DNA from: Azospirillum formosense
Lineage (GTDB): Bacteria; Pseudomonadota; Alphaproteobacteria; Azospirillales; Azospirillaceae
DNA length: 64,000 bases
NCBI RefSeq assembly: GCF_040500525.1
Contig: NZ_CP159405.1
Location: 248,001 to 312,000 of the forward strand
Reading direction: 5' to 3'
Shown here: positions 29,140 to 38,397 of the stretch, piece by piece
Position numbering within the stretch: the first letter of the stretch is position 1
How the letters are laid out: each line of letters begins with the position of its first letter
Notes under the pieces: model-generated
The model's input: the letters and a program-made list of their open reading frames with translations, nothing else
Database searches by the model: none
What the model was told of the DNA's origin: nothing
Program-made: the position numbers and the translations under genes

Positions 29140-31671
29140 TCAGGGCAGCAGGATCGCCGACTGCCATTGCTGGAGGAAGCGCTCCCGCTTCAGCCGGTCG
29201 AGGAAGACCAGCAGGGCCGGGCTGAGGGCGATGGGGTGCAGCGGCGCCGCCGTGCTGGAGCGCAGGCCCGACGCCGACGCCTCCCGCTTGATGCCGGAGG
29301 AGATGGCGTAGAGGGCGGAGCGGTCGGCCACCACCTCCTGCCCGCGCGGCGACAGCAGATAGTCGATGAACGCCCCGGCGAGCTGCGGGCGGGGCGCCGT
29401 CCGGGGGATCACCGCGACGCGGGAGATGACCAGCGTGTAGTCCTCCGGCACCACGATGCCGATGGGCGCCCCCGCCGCTGCCCGCGCCCGCGCGTAGGAA
29501 CCGAGGACGTTGTAGGCGATCAGCACCTCGCCCCGCTCCACCATGTCGAGGATCTCGCCGGAGCAGCAGGCCAGCCGCGCCTGGGCGTTGCCCATCACCG
29601 CGACGAGCTGCCAGTACTGGCCGAACAGCAGGGCATCGTGGGAGGCCAGCAGATAGCCGATGCCGCTGGTGGCGGTGTCGTAGGTGGCGACCCGCCGGCT
29701 GAAGCGTGCCGGGTCGTCACGCAGCAGCCGGATCAGCGCGGGGCGCGTGCGCGGCGCCTGGGCGTCGGGCAGCAGGTCGCGGTTGTAGGCGATCACCGCC
29801 GGTTCGAAGGTGAAGCCGAACGCCTCGTCCCGCCAGTTCGCCCAGTCCGGCAGCGCGTCCGTCAGGGCGGAGCGGTGAGGCTGGGTGTAGCCGTCATTGA
29901 CCAGCTTCACCTGCAGGTCGGAGGCGGAACTGATGAGCAGGTCGGGAGTCTCCGCCGCGGCTCCCTTCGCTGGAACGGTCACCGCCTCGGCGTAGAGGTC
30001 GGCGGTGTCCATGTCCTTGTACTCGACGGTGACGTCGGGGTGGAGCTGCTGGAAGTCGAGGACCAGCGGCTCGATGGCCTGCCGGTCGGTGGCGGAATGG
30101 ATGCGCAGCCGCTCCCGCTCGCCGCCGGGGGCGGGGTAGGTGAGCAGTTGCGCCGCCTGCGCCCAGGGCGCCCAGAGCAGGGCGGCGAGGAGCAGCAACG
30201 GCAGCAGGGCCCGCGCGGCCCCCGCTCCTGCCGCGGCGGTGCCGCCGTCCGCCGTCGGGAAGTCGATGCGCGCGATCAGTCCGCCGCCGGGGCGGTCGAG
30301 CAGGGACAAATCCGCTCCGTGCGCCTCCACCACCGAGGTGACGATGGCGAGGCCCAGCCCGCTGCCCGCCACCCCGGCGGCGGAGCTGCCGCGCCCGAAC
30401 CGCTCCAGCACGCGGCGCTTCTCGGCGTCCGGCACGCCGGGGCCGCGGTCGGCGATCTCCACGCGCAGGCCCCGCCCGTCCGGCCGCTGGGTCAGGGTCA
30501 GGTCGATGGGGCCGGACGGGCCGGCGTACTTCACCGCGTTGTCGAGCAGGTTGGTCAGCGCCTCGCGCAGGCTGATGGCGTCGCCGGGGACGGTGGCCGT
30601 CTCCGCCGCGCGGTCGATGTCCAGGCGGATCGCCGTGTCGCCGGCCACCGCGCGGGCGCGCTGGAACACCTGCTCCAGCAGGGCGCCGAGGTCGACGTCC
30701 TCGGGCTTCAGCGCCTCGCTGCGGTGGATCACCATGGCGTGGTTGAGGAGCTGGCTGGTCAGCTGGCTGGCCTCCACCGCGTTGCGGTGCACGCGCTGGG
30801 CGATGCGGTGGAGCGCGTCGGGATCGTCCTCGTCGATGGCGAGTTCGGCCTGCAGGCGCAGGCTGGCCAGCGGCGTGCGGATCTGGTGGGCGGCGTCGGC
30901 CAGGAAGGTCTGCATGGTGTCGAGGTTGGATTGGAGCCGGGCCATGAGCTGGTTGATCGCCTGGACGAGCTGGGAGACCTCCTGCGGCGGCGGCATGGCG
31001 ATGGGGGAGAAATCGTGGGGCTGCCGCTCGCGGATCATCCGCTCCAGCGAGCCCAGCGGGGCCAGCGCCTGCCGCACGCCGAACCAGATCAGCCCGCCCG
31101 CCGCGACGACGGTGAAGGCGATGGGCAGGAAGGCGTTCGCCAGGATGTCGCGGGCCAGAGCCCCGCGCTCCTCCCGCGTCTGGGCGACGGCGATGGTGAC
31201 CCAGCCGCCAAGCTCCGGCTGCGTGGCGAAGCGCTTCAGGACGGCGACGCGCACCGGCATGCCGCGGAAGGTGGCGTTCTCGAACCGGGTGGCGGAATCG
31301 CCGCCCGCCGCGCCGGCGACCCCGGCCTTGGCGGGGGCCACCGGCAGGTCGTGGTAGCCGGTGACCAGCTCGCCGTCCGGGGCGGTGATCCGGTAGAACA
31401 CGCGGTCGCGCCGCGCCTGGGCCAGGATGCCAAGCGAGGAGTAGGGCAGGTCGACGGAGAAGCGCCCGTCCTCCACCCGCACCGTGTCGGAGATCGACAG
31501 CGCCGACGCCATCAGCAGCCGGTCGAAGGCGGCGTCGGCGGCGCGCTGGGCGTAGGCGCTGATGAACAGGAACAGCCCGGCGGTCAGGACGGCCAGAACG
31601 CCGAGCAGCCGGATGAACAGCCGTCGCCGCAGCGAGAATCCCTCAGCCTTCGGCACACACTTCCGCCACAT
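29140..31671 (-). CDS. tctE: TctE-type sensor histidine kinase fused to a periplasmic solute-binding domain
   Basis: An 843-aa fusion. Residues 18-40 form membrane helix 1, about 42-172 the periplasmic sensor domain, and 178-200 helix 2. The HisKA motif ADAAHQIRTPLASLR has phospho-His262. The ATPase domain has LLDNAVKY (N-box), DRGPGVPD and GSGLGLAI. A third hydrophobic stretch, RALLPLLLLAALLWAPWAQAA (about 487-507), follows and looks like a signal peptide. The last 335 residues form an ABC-type solute-binding domain. Topology places that domain in the periplasm, perhaps cleaved after AQA. It overlaps tctD by 29 bases. A GTG at 31656 is an alternative start. Confidence 0.88.
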   Translation of the reverse strand: MWRKCVPKAEGFSLRRRLFIRLLGVLAVLTAGLFLFISAYAQRAADAAFDRLLMASALSISDTVRVEDGRFSVDLPYSSLGILAQARRDRVFYRITAPDGELVTGYHDLPVAPAKAGVAGAAGGDSATRFENATFRGMPVRVAVLKRFATQPELGGWVTIAVAQTREERGALARDILANAFLPIAFTVVAAGGLIWFGVRQALAPLGSLERMIRERQPHDFSPIAMPPPQEVSQLVQAINQLMARLQSNLDTMQTFLADAAHQIRTPLASLRLQAELAIDEDDPDALHRIAQRVHRNAVEASQLTSQLLNHAMVIHRSEALKPEDVDLGALLEQVFQRARAVAGDTAIRLDIDRAAETATVPGDAISLREALTNLLDNAVKYAGPSGPIDLTLTQRPDGRGLRVEIADRGPGVPDAEKRRVLERFGRGSSAAGVAGSGLGLAIVTSVVEAHGADLSLLDRPGGGLIARIDFPTADGGTAAAGAGAARALLPLLLLAALLWAPWAQAAQLLTYPAPGGERERLRIHSATDRQAIEPLVLDFQQLHPDVTVEYKDMDTADLYAEAVTVPAKGAAAETPDLLISSASDLQVKLVNDGYTQPHRSALTDALPDWANWRDEAFGFTFEPAVIAYNRDLLPDAQAPRTRPALIRLLRDDPARFSRRVATYDTATSGIGYLLASHDALLFGQYWQLVAVMGNAQARLACCSGEILDMVERGEVLIAYNVLGSYARARAAAGAPIGIVVPEDYTLVISRVAVIPRTAPRPQLAGAFIDYLLSPRGQEVVADRSALYAISSGIKREASASGLRSSTAAPLHPIALSPALLVFLDRLKRERFLQQWQSAILLP

Positions 31672-32317
31672 ACCCCAGCCCCCGAACCGTCCGGATCTCC
31701 ACCGACGCGCCCTCCAGCTTGCGCCGGAGGCGGGAGACATACAACTCGATGGCGTTCAGCGCGGTGGGCTGGTCGAGGCTGAACAGCCGGTCCATCAGGT
31801 CCTCCTTGGACAGGACGGTGTTCAGGTTGCTGAGGAACAGCTCCAGCAACCGGAACTCGCGGCCGCCGAGATCGACGGGGCGACCGTCGACCAGCACCTT
31901 CTTGGCCGCGGCGTCGAAGACCAGATTGCCGAACTGCGTGCGCGAGGAGGCGAGCCCGTGCGAGCGGCGCAGCAGGGCGCGGCAGCGGGCTTCCAGTTCC
32001 CGCAGGTCGAAGGGCTTCACGATGAAGTCGTCGGCGCCGAGGTCGAGCAGGTCGACCCGGACATTCACCTGGGAGCGGGCGGTCATCACCAGCACCGGCG
32101 TGGCGTCGCGGCGCTGGCGCAGGCGGTTCAGCAGCGTCTGCCCGTCCACCCCCGGCAGCATGATGTCGAGCAGGACGAGCTGGTACGCCTCCTGGCGCAG
32201 CAGCTCCTCCGCCTCGTCCCCGGTCGGCGCCCAGTCGACGGCGTAGCCCAGCTTGCGCAGCCGGTGGACGATGGCGTCGGCCAGATCCTCGGTGTCCTCG
32301 ACGACAAGTATGCGCAT
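31643..32317 (-). CDS. tctD: response regulator TctD
   Basis: A 224-aa OmpR-type regulator with acidic pocket VVEDTED, phosphoacceptor Asp51 in LLDIMLPGVDG, Lys in VKPFDLREL and a winged-helix domain ending EIRTVRGLGYVAEVCAEG. It is the partner of the overlapping TctE-like kinase. TctDE systems induce tricarboxylate uptake genes, here encoded just upstream on the same strand. The ATG at 32317 follows GGGAGG. Candidate 11-base-period direct repeats for it lie at 38398-38418. Confidence 0.92.
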   Translation of the reverse strand: MRILVVEDTEDLADAIVHRLRKLGYAVDWAPTGDEAEELLRQEAYQLVLLDIMLPGVDGQTLLNRLRQRRDATPVLVMTARSQVNVRVDLLDLGADDFIVKPFDLRELEARCRALLRRSHGLASSRTQFGNLVFDAAAKKVLVDGRPVDLGGREFRLLELFLSNLNTVLSKEDLMDRLFSLDQPTALNAIELYVSRLRRKLEGASVEIRTVRGLGYVAEVCAEG

Positions 32318-32355
32318 GGTCCGCCTCCCGGTGCCGGGGCACCGTAATGCACAAA

Positions 32356-33234
32356 TCAGTGCGCCATGAAGATGGGAATGGCGGGCGGTTCGCGCAGCAC
32401 GTCGAGCGTCACGCCGCCCCACACCCGTTCGCGGACCCGGCTGTGGCCATAGGCGCCCATCACCAGCAGGTCGCAGCCGGCTTCGGCCGCCGTCTCCTGC
32501 AAGGCCCGCCCGACCGCCCGGCCGGACGCCGCGACCCGGCGGATCGACGCCGCCACGCCGTGCAGCGCCAGAAAGGCCGACAGGCGGTCGGGGTCGGACG
32601 CGCGTCCGGGGTCGGCGACGTCGGCCGACAGGATGACCGCCTTGCCGGCGCGCTGCAGGAGCGGCAGCGCCGCCGCGACCGCTCGCGCGGCGGCCGCCCC
32701 GCCGTCCCAGGCCACGGCCACCGCGGAGCCGACCGACGCCGGTTCGCCCGCCGGCGCCAGCAGCAGCGGACGGCCGGAGCCGAACAGGCTGGCCTCGATG
32801 GCCGGTCCCATGGCGTTGGTCCCGTCGGAGGTCTGGGCGATCACCACCAGATCGGCGAGCCGGGCCTCCTCCGCCAGCGTCTCGGCCAGAGGGCCGGTCG
32901 CCTGCTGCCAGGAGGCGGTCGGACCCTCCGCGCCCGCGACGCCGCCGGTCAGGCTGTCCGCCTCGGCGGCGGCGAAGCGGCCGCGGAACTCCTCGAACAG
33001 CTCCCGGGCGGTATCGACCACCCGCGCCTGATCCTCCTGCCCGATGCGGATGAGCTGCTCGACCAGCGCCTTGGGGATCGCGGCGCTTTCCACGGAGGTG
33101 CGGATCTCGACCTGCGGCATGACGCTCAACCCCTCCACATGGGCGCGGAAGCGGTCGGCGAGCAGAAAGGCCGTGGCGATGGCGCGGCGGTCCAGCGGCC
33201 GCCCGGTCAGGGGAACGAGAACCTTCTTGATCAT
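32356..33234 (-). CDS. tandem universal stress protein
   Basis: A 292-aa protein with two UspA-like halves. The second half has the ATP-binding pattern VMGAYGHSRVRERVWGGVT. The first begins KKVLVPLTGRPLDRRAIATAFLLADRF. Universal stress proteins bind ATP or serve as stress-response chaperones or switches. It lies 13 bases after terC and 38 bases before tctD, so it seems embedded in the tct operon. Why a stress protein is placed with citrate-type transport is not clear. Confidence 0.9.
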   Translation of the reverse strand: MIKKVLVPLTGRPLDRRAIATAFLLADRFRAHVEGLSVMPQVEIRTSVESAAIPKALVEQLIRIGQEDQARVVDTARELFEEFRGRFAAAEADSLTGGVAGAEGPTASWQQATGPLAETLAEEARLADLVVIAQTSDGTNAMGPAIEASLFGSGRPLLLAPAGEPASVGSAVAVAWDGGAAAARAVAAALPLLQRAGKAVILSADVADPGRASDPDRLSAFLALHGVAASIRRVAASGRAVGRALQETAAEAGCDLLVMGAYGHSRVRERVWGGVTLDVLREPPAIPIFMAH

Positions 33235-33247
33235 CGGATTCGCTCCG

Positions 33248-33919
33248 TCACGATAGCCAGGAGGTGTGCATGAGGACTTCGTTGCTGCCGCGCCAGATCA
33301 TGTCGAGCGCCACATAGGTGATGATGGCGAGACCGACCCAGCCGACCCAGCGGTGCTTGTGCAGGACATGCGCGATCATGTTGGCCGCAGCCCCCATCAG
33401 CACGACGGACAGCAGCAGGCCGATGACCAGGATGGTGGGGTGGTCCTTGGCTGCACCGGCCACCGCCAGCACGTTGTCGAGCGACATCGACACGTCCGCC
33501 ACCACGATCTGCCAGATGGCGGCCCCCACCGTGACGCCCCCGACCGCCGCCCCGGCGGCGGCGTTTCCCGACACGCCGACCGGCGTGTCGGGGGCGTCCA
33601 TCGCCTCGTCGGGCGCCACCTCGTCCGTCCCGTGGGAGCGCAGCTCGCGAAACATCTTCCAGCAGACCCACAGCAGCAGCACGCCGCCCGCGAGCGTCAG
33701 CCCGATGATGGCGAGGAGCTGGGTGGTGATCAGCGCGAAGAAGATGCGCAGGATGATGGCGGCGCCGATGCCCCAGAAGATCACCTTGCGGCGCTGGGCC
33801 AGCGGCACCGCGGCGGCCGCCATGCCGACGACGATGGCGTTGTCGCCGGCCAGCACGAGGTCGATGGCGACCACCTGTCCGAGGGCGGCGAGCTGCGACC
33901 AGAGATCCACGCTTTCCAT
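33248..33919 (-). CDS. TerC/YjbE-family integral membrane protein
   Basis: A 223-aa protein with about seven membrane helices. The two conserved acidic membrane motifs are DLVLAGDNAIVVG (about 20-32) and ADVSMSLDNVLAVAG (about 143-157). TerC/YjbE proteins export metal ions such as manganese in characterised cases. A hydrophilic insert (about residues 93-125) separates the halves. It lies 27 bases after tctA and 13 before usp in the same direction, so it is probably cotranscribed. It may handle metal that enters as a metal-citrate complex, which is inference. Confidence 0.9.
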   Translation of the reverse strand: MESVDLWSQLAALGQVVAIDLVLAGDNAIVVGMAAAAVPLAQRRKVIFWGIGAAIILRIFFALITTQLLAIIGLTLAGGVLLLWVCWKMFRELRSHGTDEVAPDEAMDAPDTPVGVSGNAAAGAAVGGVTVGAAIWQIVVADVSMSLDNVLAVAGAAKDHPTILVIGLLLSVVLMGAAANMIAHVLHKHRWVGWVGLAIITYVALDMIWRGSNEVLMHTSWLS

Positions 33920-33946
33920 GAAAATGTCCTTCGAGGGATGGCGGTC

Positions 33947-35479
33947 TTAGGTCGCGGGATGGCTGCCGGACGGCGAGGCGCTGCCGCTCTTGCCCGCCCC
34001 GTTGCCGCGGTAGCGCAGGACCATCGGACCGATCACCAGCAGGGCGGCGATGATCAGCAGGGCCGCCGAGATCGGGTGGGTCAGGAAGACCGAGGGGTCG
34101 CCCTGGCTGATCGCCAGCGCGCGGCGGAACTGCTGTTCGGCCAGCGGCCCCAGGATCAGACCGACCACGCAGGGCGCCACCGGCACGTTCAGCACGCGCA
34201 TGCCGAAGCCGAGCAGCCCGATCACCCACAGGATGACCAGATCGATGACGTTGTTGTTCAGCGTGTAGGCGCCGAGCGACGAGAAGACCAGGATGCCGGC
34301 GTACAGCCAGGGCCGCGGGATCAGCAGCAGCTTCACCCAGAAGCCAACCAGCGGCAGGTTCAGCACCAGCAGGAGCACGTTGCCGATGTAGAGGCTGGCG
34401 ATCATGCCCCAGACCAGCTCGGGGTTGTTGTCGAACAGCGTCGGGCCGGGCTGCAGGCCGTATTGCTGGAAGGCGGCGAGCATGATGGCGGCGGTCGCCG
34501 AGGTCGGCAGGCCGAGCGAGAGCAGCGGCGCCAGCACGCCGGCGGCCGACGCGTTGTTGGCGGCCTCCGGGCCGGCGACGGCCTCGATGGCGCCCTTGCC
34601 GAACTCCTCCGGCTTCTTCGCCAGACGCTTCTCCACCAGATAGGACAGGAAGGTCGGGATCTCGCTGCCGCCGGCCGGCAGGGTGCCGATGGGGAATCCC
34701 AGCAGGGTGCCGCGCAGCCACGGCTTCCAGGAGCGCGCCCAATCCTCGCGGCTCATCCATTTGGAGCCCTTGAGCGCGTAGATCTCCTCCGTCTCGAAGC
34801 GATGGCGGGAGGCGACGTAGAGCGTCTCGCCCACCGCGAACAGGCCGACCGCGACGACCACCGTGTCGATGCCGTCGAGCAGCTCCGGAACGCCGAAGGC
34901 CAGCCGCGCCTGACCGGTCTGCATGTCGATGCCGACCAGACCCAGCGCCAGCCCGAGGAACAGGCTCGCCAGACCGCGGGCCAGCGAGCTGCCCAGCACC
35001 GCGGTGACGGTGGTCAGCGCCAGAACCATCAGCGCGAAATACTCGGCCGGGCCGAACAGCAGGGCCATCTTGACCATCAGCGGGGCGACGAAGGTCAGCG
35101 CCGCGGTGGCGATGGTGCCGGCGATGAAGGAGCCGATGGCGGCGGTCGCCAGCGCCTGGGCGCCGCGGCCCTGGCGGGCCATGGCGTGGCCGTCGATGGC
35201 GGTGACGATGCTGCCGGACTCGCCCGGCGCGTTCAGGAGGATGGAGGTCGTCGAGCCGCCGTACATCGCGCCGTAATAGATGCCGGCGAACATGATGAAG
35301 GCGGAGGTCGGCTCCAGCCCGTAGGTGACCGGCAGCAGCAGCGCCACGGTCAGCGCCGGGCCGATGCCGGGCAGCACGCCGACCGCGGTGCCCACCGTCA
35401 CGCCGATCGCCGACCACAGCAGGTTGTAGGGCGTCAGCGCCACGAGGAAGCCGTGGCCCAGGGCGGCAAGGGTGTCCAT
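33947..35479 (-). CDS. tctA: tripartite tricarboxylate transporter large permease TctA
   Basis: A 510-aa membrane protein with about 12 helices. The family motifs GVLPGIGPALTVALLLP near the start and GGSTTSILLNAPGESGSIVTAIDGHAMARQGRG are present, cited in part. With TctB and the periplasmic TctC it imports tricarboxylates or other carboxylates using the ion gradient. The gene is 67 bases after tctB. The last 25 residues are a hydrophilic Ser/Gly tail. Confidence 0.95.
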   Translation of the reverse strand: MDTLAALGHGFLVALTPYNLLWSAIGVTVGTAVGVLPGIGPALTVALLLPVTYGLEPTSAFIMFAGIYYGAMYGGSTTSILLNAPGESGSIVTAIDGHAMARQGRGAQALATAAIGSFIAGTIATAALTFVAPLMVKMALLFGPAEYFALMVLALTTVTAVLGSSLARGLASLFLGLALGLVGIDMQTGQARLAFGVPELLDGIDTVVVAVGLFAVGETLYVASRHRFETEEIYALKGSKWMSREDWARSWKPWLRGTLLGFPIGTLPAGGSEIPTFLSYLVEKRLAKKPEEFGKGAIEAVAGPEAANNASAAGVLAPLLSLGLPTSATAAIMLAAFQQYGLQPGPTLFDNNPELVWGMIASLYIGNVLLLVLNLPLVGFWVKLLLIPRPWLYAGILVFSSLGAYTLNNNVIDLVILWVIGLLGFGMRVLNVPVAPCVVGLILGPLAEQQFRRALAISQGDPSVFLTHPISAALLIIAALLVIGPMVLRYRGNGAGKSGSASPSGSHPAT

Positions 35480-35546
35480 TGTGCAGTTTCCTTCCCGAAG
35501 CGGGGGACCCGAGGCGGGGTCCCGAGGCTGGGCTTGTCCGGCGTCC

Positions 35547-36035
35547 TTACTCGGCGTCGGGGGACGTGAGCCGTTCGACGATGCTGCCCTCGGGCAGGTT
35601 CAGGCCGAGCCCGTAATTGAAGGCCACGAAGGTGAAGGCGGCGAGGGCCAGCCCGATGGCGAGATTGACCATAAGCCGCCGGCCGCCGAAGGCGCGGGAG
35701 ACCGCGGCGAACAGGATGGTGGTGGAGGGAATCCAGCCCAGCGTGTCGAGCAGCAGGAACTGGACGGCCAGCCCCGCCGCGACCAGCGCCACCGCCCAGA
35801 GGTCCAGCTCCAGCCCCTCGGCGTGGGCGACGGCCCCGGCGAAGGCCTCGCGCAGCAGCGACAGGCCAACCAAAACGAGGCCGCCCGAGATCAGGTAGGG
35901 GAACAGGGCGGGGCCGACCACCGCCCGGCCGACGCTCGGGGTCAGCATGGTCTCGACCGCGATCAGGCCCCCAAGGGCGATCAGCCCGCCGCCCAGCACC
36001 GCCTCTCCGGCGCGCATGCTCCGACCGGTGGTCAT
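35547..36035 (-). CDS. tctB: tripartite tricarboxylate transporter small subunit TctB
   Basis: A 162-aa protein with four membrane helices (about 8-30, 42-62, 80-112 and 122-142) matching the small TctB subunit. The motif TLGWIPSTTILFAAVSRAFGGRR is typical. The ATG at 36035 has GGGAGG upstream; the longer open frame to 36092 lacks one. It lies between tctC and tctA. Confidence 0.93.
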   Translation of the reverse strand: MTTGRSMRAGEAVLGGGLIALGGLIAVETMLTPSVGRAVVGPALFPYLISGGLVLVGLSLLREAFAGAVAHAEGLELDLWAVALVAAGLAVQFLLLDTLGWIPSTTILFAAVSRAFGGRRLMVNLAIGLALAAFTFVAFNYGLGLNLPEGSIVERLTSPDAE

Positions 36036-36104
36036 CGCTTCATCCTCCCAGACTGTTTTTTGCGGACCGGTGGGCGCGGCGACCGCGCCCACCTGCTTCG
36101 GTCC

Positions 36105-37082
36105 TCACTTCACGAGGCCGATGTCCTTCAGCGTGCCTTCGATCTGCGCGCGCTCCTGCTTCAGGAAGGAGGCGAACTCGGCGGAGGGCTGGTAGAGGTC
36201 GATCCAGCCGCGCTGCTTCACGGCCTGCTTCCACTCGTCGCTGGCGACGGCCTTGGCGACGGCCTCCTGAAGTTCCTTCAACTCGGCCGGCTTGGCGGAG
36301 GACTGGGCGAAGACGCCGCGCCAGTTCACGAACTCCAGATCGACGCCCTGCTCCTTGAGGGTCGGCGTGTCGGAGCCCGGCAGGCGCTGCGGGGCGGAGA
36401 CGGCGATGGCGCGCAGCTTGCCCGCCTGGAACTGCGGGGCGAACTCGCTGTAGCCGCCCATGCCGAGCGTCACATGGCCGCCGAGCGCCGAGGCCAGCAG
36501 CTCGCCGCCGCCCGCGGTGGCGACGTAGTTCACCTTGTTGGGATCGACGCCGACCGCCTTGGCGATCAGCCCGGCCAGGATCTGGTCGCTGCCGCCCGCC
36601 GAGCCGCCGCCCCAGGACACCGAGCCGGGGTCCGCCTTGAACTTCTTGATCAGGTCGTCGAAGGTCTTGATGGGCGAATCCGGCGGGACGACGATGGCGG
36701 TGTACTCGCCCGTCAGCCGGGCCAGCGGGGTCACCTGATCGAGCGTTACCGCCGATTTGTTGGTGACGATGGCGCCCAGCATGATCTGGCCGCCGACCAG
36801 GATCGTCGGCGTGCGCTTCTTGGCGGTGACGAACTGGGCGAGGCCGACCGTGCCGCCGGCGCCGGGGATGTTCACGACCTGGATGCCCGACGCCAGCTTC
36901 TGGTCCTGCAGAACCTGCTGGAGGGTGCGGGCGTGCTGGTCCCAGCCGCCGCCGGGGCTGGCCGGGGCGATGATCTCCAGCCCCTTGATCTCGGCCAGCG
37001 ACGGGGTGGCGGCGAGGGCGGCCGTGGCGAGGACGGCGGCGGTCAGGACGCCCTTCACGGCGCCCGGCATGCGGATGGTCAT
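36105..37082 (-). CDS. tctC: tricarboxylate-binding protein TctC (second copy)
   Basis: A 325-aa periplasmic binding protein of the Bug/TctC family with a signal peptide (residues 1-27, cleaved near SLA-EIK). Family features are VNIPGAGGTVGLAQFV, SWGGGSAGGSDQILAG and PTLKEQGVDLEFVNWRGV. It is a tandem paralogue of the gene just upstream at 37156. The ATG at 37082 is chosen because GGAG lies eight bases before it; 37097 is an alternative. Two receptors for one TctAB membrane unit suggest a broadened substrate range. Confidence 0.93.
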   Translation of the reverse strand: MTIRMPGAVKGVLTAAVLATAALAATPSLAEIKGLEIIAPASPGGGWDQHARTLQQVLQDQKLASGIQVVNIPGAGGTVGLAQFVTAKKRTPTILVGGQIMLGAIVTNKSAVTLDQVTPLARLTGEYTAIVVPPDSPIKTFDDLIKKFKADPGSVSWGGGSAGGSDQILAGLIAKAVGVDPNKVNYVATAGGGELLASALGGHVTLGMGGYSEFAPQFQAGKLRAIAVSAPQRLPGSDTPTLKEQGVDLEFVNWRGVFAQSSAKPAELKELQEAVAKAVASDEWKQAVKQRGWIDLYQPSAEFASFLKQERAQIEGTLKDIGLVK

Positions 37083-37155
37083 GACGCTTCGCTCCATGGC
37101 TTTGTTTTTGGGGTATGTTTGTTTTGAAAACCGGTGGCCCGCCGCCGGCTGTCGG

Positions 37156-38127
37156 TCACTTGACGAGGCCCAGCTCGGTCAGCACGCCTTCGATCCGGGT
37201 GCGCTCGTCCTTCACGAAGGCGGCGAAGCGGTCGGGCGGCAGGTAGAGGTCGATCCAGCCACGCTCCTCGGCGATGCGCTTCCACTCGTCGGTGCGGACC
37301 ATGGCGCCGACCGCGTCGTCCAGGACCTGCTTCTCCGACGCCTTCAGGTTGCCCGGCGCCATCACGGCGCGCCAGTTCACCAGCTCGACGTCCACGCCCT
37401 GCTCCTTGAAGGTCGGGACGTCGATGCCGGGAAGGCGCTGCGGGGAGGAGATCGCCAGCGCGCGCAGCTTTCCGGCCTGGAGCTGCGAGGCCATCTCGTT
37501 GTAGCCGCCGGTCGCCACGGTGATGTGGCCGCCCAGCACCGAGGCCATCATCTCGCCGCCGGCGCCGGCGGCGATGTAGTTCATCTTGGACACGTCGCCG
37601 CCGATCGCCTTGACCAGCAGGCCGTAGAGGATGTGGTCGGGGCTGCCGACGGCGAAACCGCCCCAGGAGACGGAGCCGGGATCGGCCTTGAACTTCTTCA
37701 CGAGGTCGTCGAGCGTCTTCAGGGGCGAGTCCGCGGCAACGACGATGGGCTGGTACTCGCCGGTCAGGCGGGCCAGCGGGGTCACCTGATCGAGCGACAC
37801 CGGCGACTTGTTGATCAGGATCGCCCCGATCATGCCGAGGCCGGAGATCATCAGGCCGGGGTTGCGCTTCTTGGCGGTGACGAACTGGCTGAGGCCGATG
37901 GTGCCGCCCGCCCCCGGAATGTTGACCACCTGGACGCTGGAGGCCAGCTTGTGGTCCTGCAGGACCTGCTGCATGGCGCGCGCGTGCTGGTCATAGCCGC
38001 CGCCGGCGTTGGCGGGGGCGATGATCTCCAGATTCTTGATCTCCGCCGACGCGGGAGCGGCGAACAGGGCGGCAGCGGCCAGCACGGCCGCCGCCAGCAT
38101 CCCCTTGGCGGGGTTGCCGAGGCTCAT
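37156..38127 (-). CDS. tctC: tricarboxylate-binding protein TctC (first copy)
   Basis: A 323-aa periplasmic binding protein with a signal peptide ending ASA-EIK. It has the same motifs as its neighbour: VNIPGAGGTIGLSQFV, SWGGFAVGSPDHILYG, and PTFKEQGVDVELVNWRAVMAPG. Divergence from the second copy is mostly in ligand-pocket loops, for example SWGGFAVGSPDH against SWGGGSAGGSDQ. It is the first large gene of the tct operon. Confidence 0.93.
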   Translation of the reverse strand: MSLGNPAKGMLAAAVLAAAALFAAPASAEIKNLEIIAPANAGGGYDQHARAMQQVLQDHKLASSVQVVNIPGAGGTIGLSQFVTAKKRNPGLMISGLGMIGAILINKSPVSLDQVTPLARLTGEYQPIVVAADSPLKTLDDLVKKFKADPGSVSWGGFAVGSPDHILYGLLVKAIGGDVSKMNYIAAGAGGEMMASVLGGHITVATGGYNEMASQLQAGKLRALAISSPQRLPGIDVPTFKEQGVDVELVNWRAVMAPGNLKASEKQVLDDAVGAMVRTDEWKRIAEERGWIDLYLPPDRFAAFVKDERTRIEGVLTELGLVK

Positions 38128-38180
38128 GGTGTTTCCTCCGAATGGACTTTTTTGTTTTTTAGAACGGCGCTTGGTGCGCC

Positions 38181-38348
38181 TTACGGTGCCTTGGCGGCGG
38201 GGTGCTGCGGGCGCGCCTCGTAGAGGAGGACGGAGCCGCCGGCCCCCGCGCCGCAGGCGGCGCCATAAAAAAGCGGGGTTCGCTGGTCCGCCGATGCGGT
38301 CTTCGCCGTGGGTTCCGCCGGCTTTCGGGCTGCGGATTCGGTCGCCAT
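38181..38348 (-). CDS. 55-aa hypothetical protein at the head of the tct operon
   Basis: A short ORF, MATESAARKPAEPTAKTASA and on, with a possible weak membrane stretch (PLFYGAACGAGAGGSVLLYEA). The ribosome site is weak (GGAA). It lies 53 bases before tctC and just after the putative TctD site, so it would be the first reading frame of the operon. It may be a true small protein or a translated leader; no family is recognised. Confidence 0.4.
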   Translation of the reverse strand: MATESAARKPAEPTAKTASADQRTPLFYGAACGAGAGGSVLLYEARPQHPAAKAP

Positions 38349-38397
38349 GGTGGAGGTTCCGGAAACGGTGGTTGGTTGTTCCAACTGTTTAACAGGC

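Noticed and set aside
31672..31740. Longer N-terminus for the TctE fusion
   Set aside because: It lies deeper inside tctD, and the added residues are not conserved in kinases.
29062..31782. 906-aa open frame antisense to the tctE fusion
   Set aside because: Low-complexity Arg/Gly/Gln product mirroring a high-GC coding strand; no family resemblance.
33266..35569. 767-aa open frame antisense to tctA and terC
   Set aside because: His/Asp/Gln-rich shadow frame across three real genes; no start signal.
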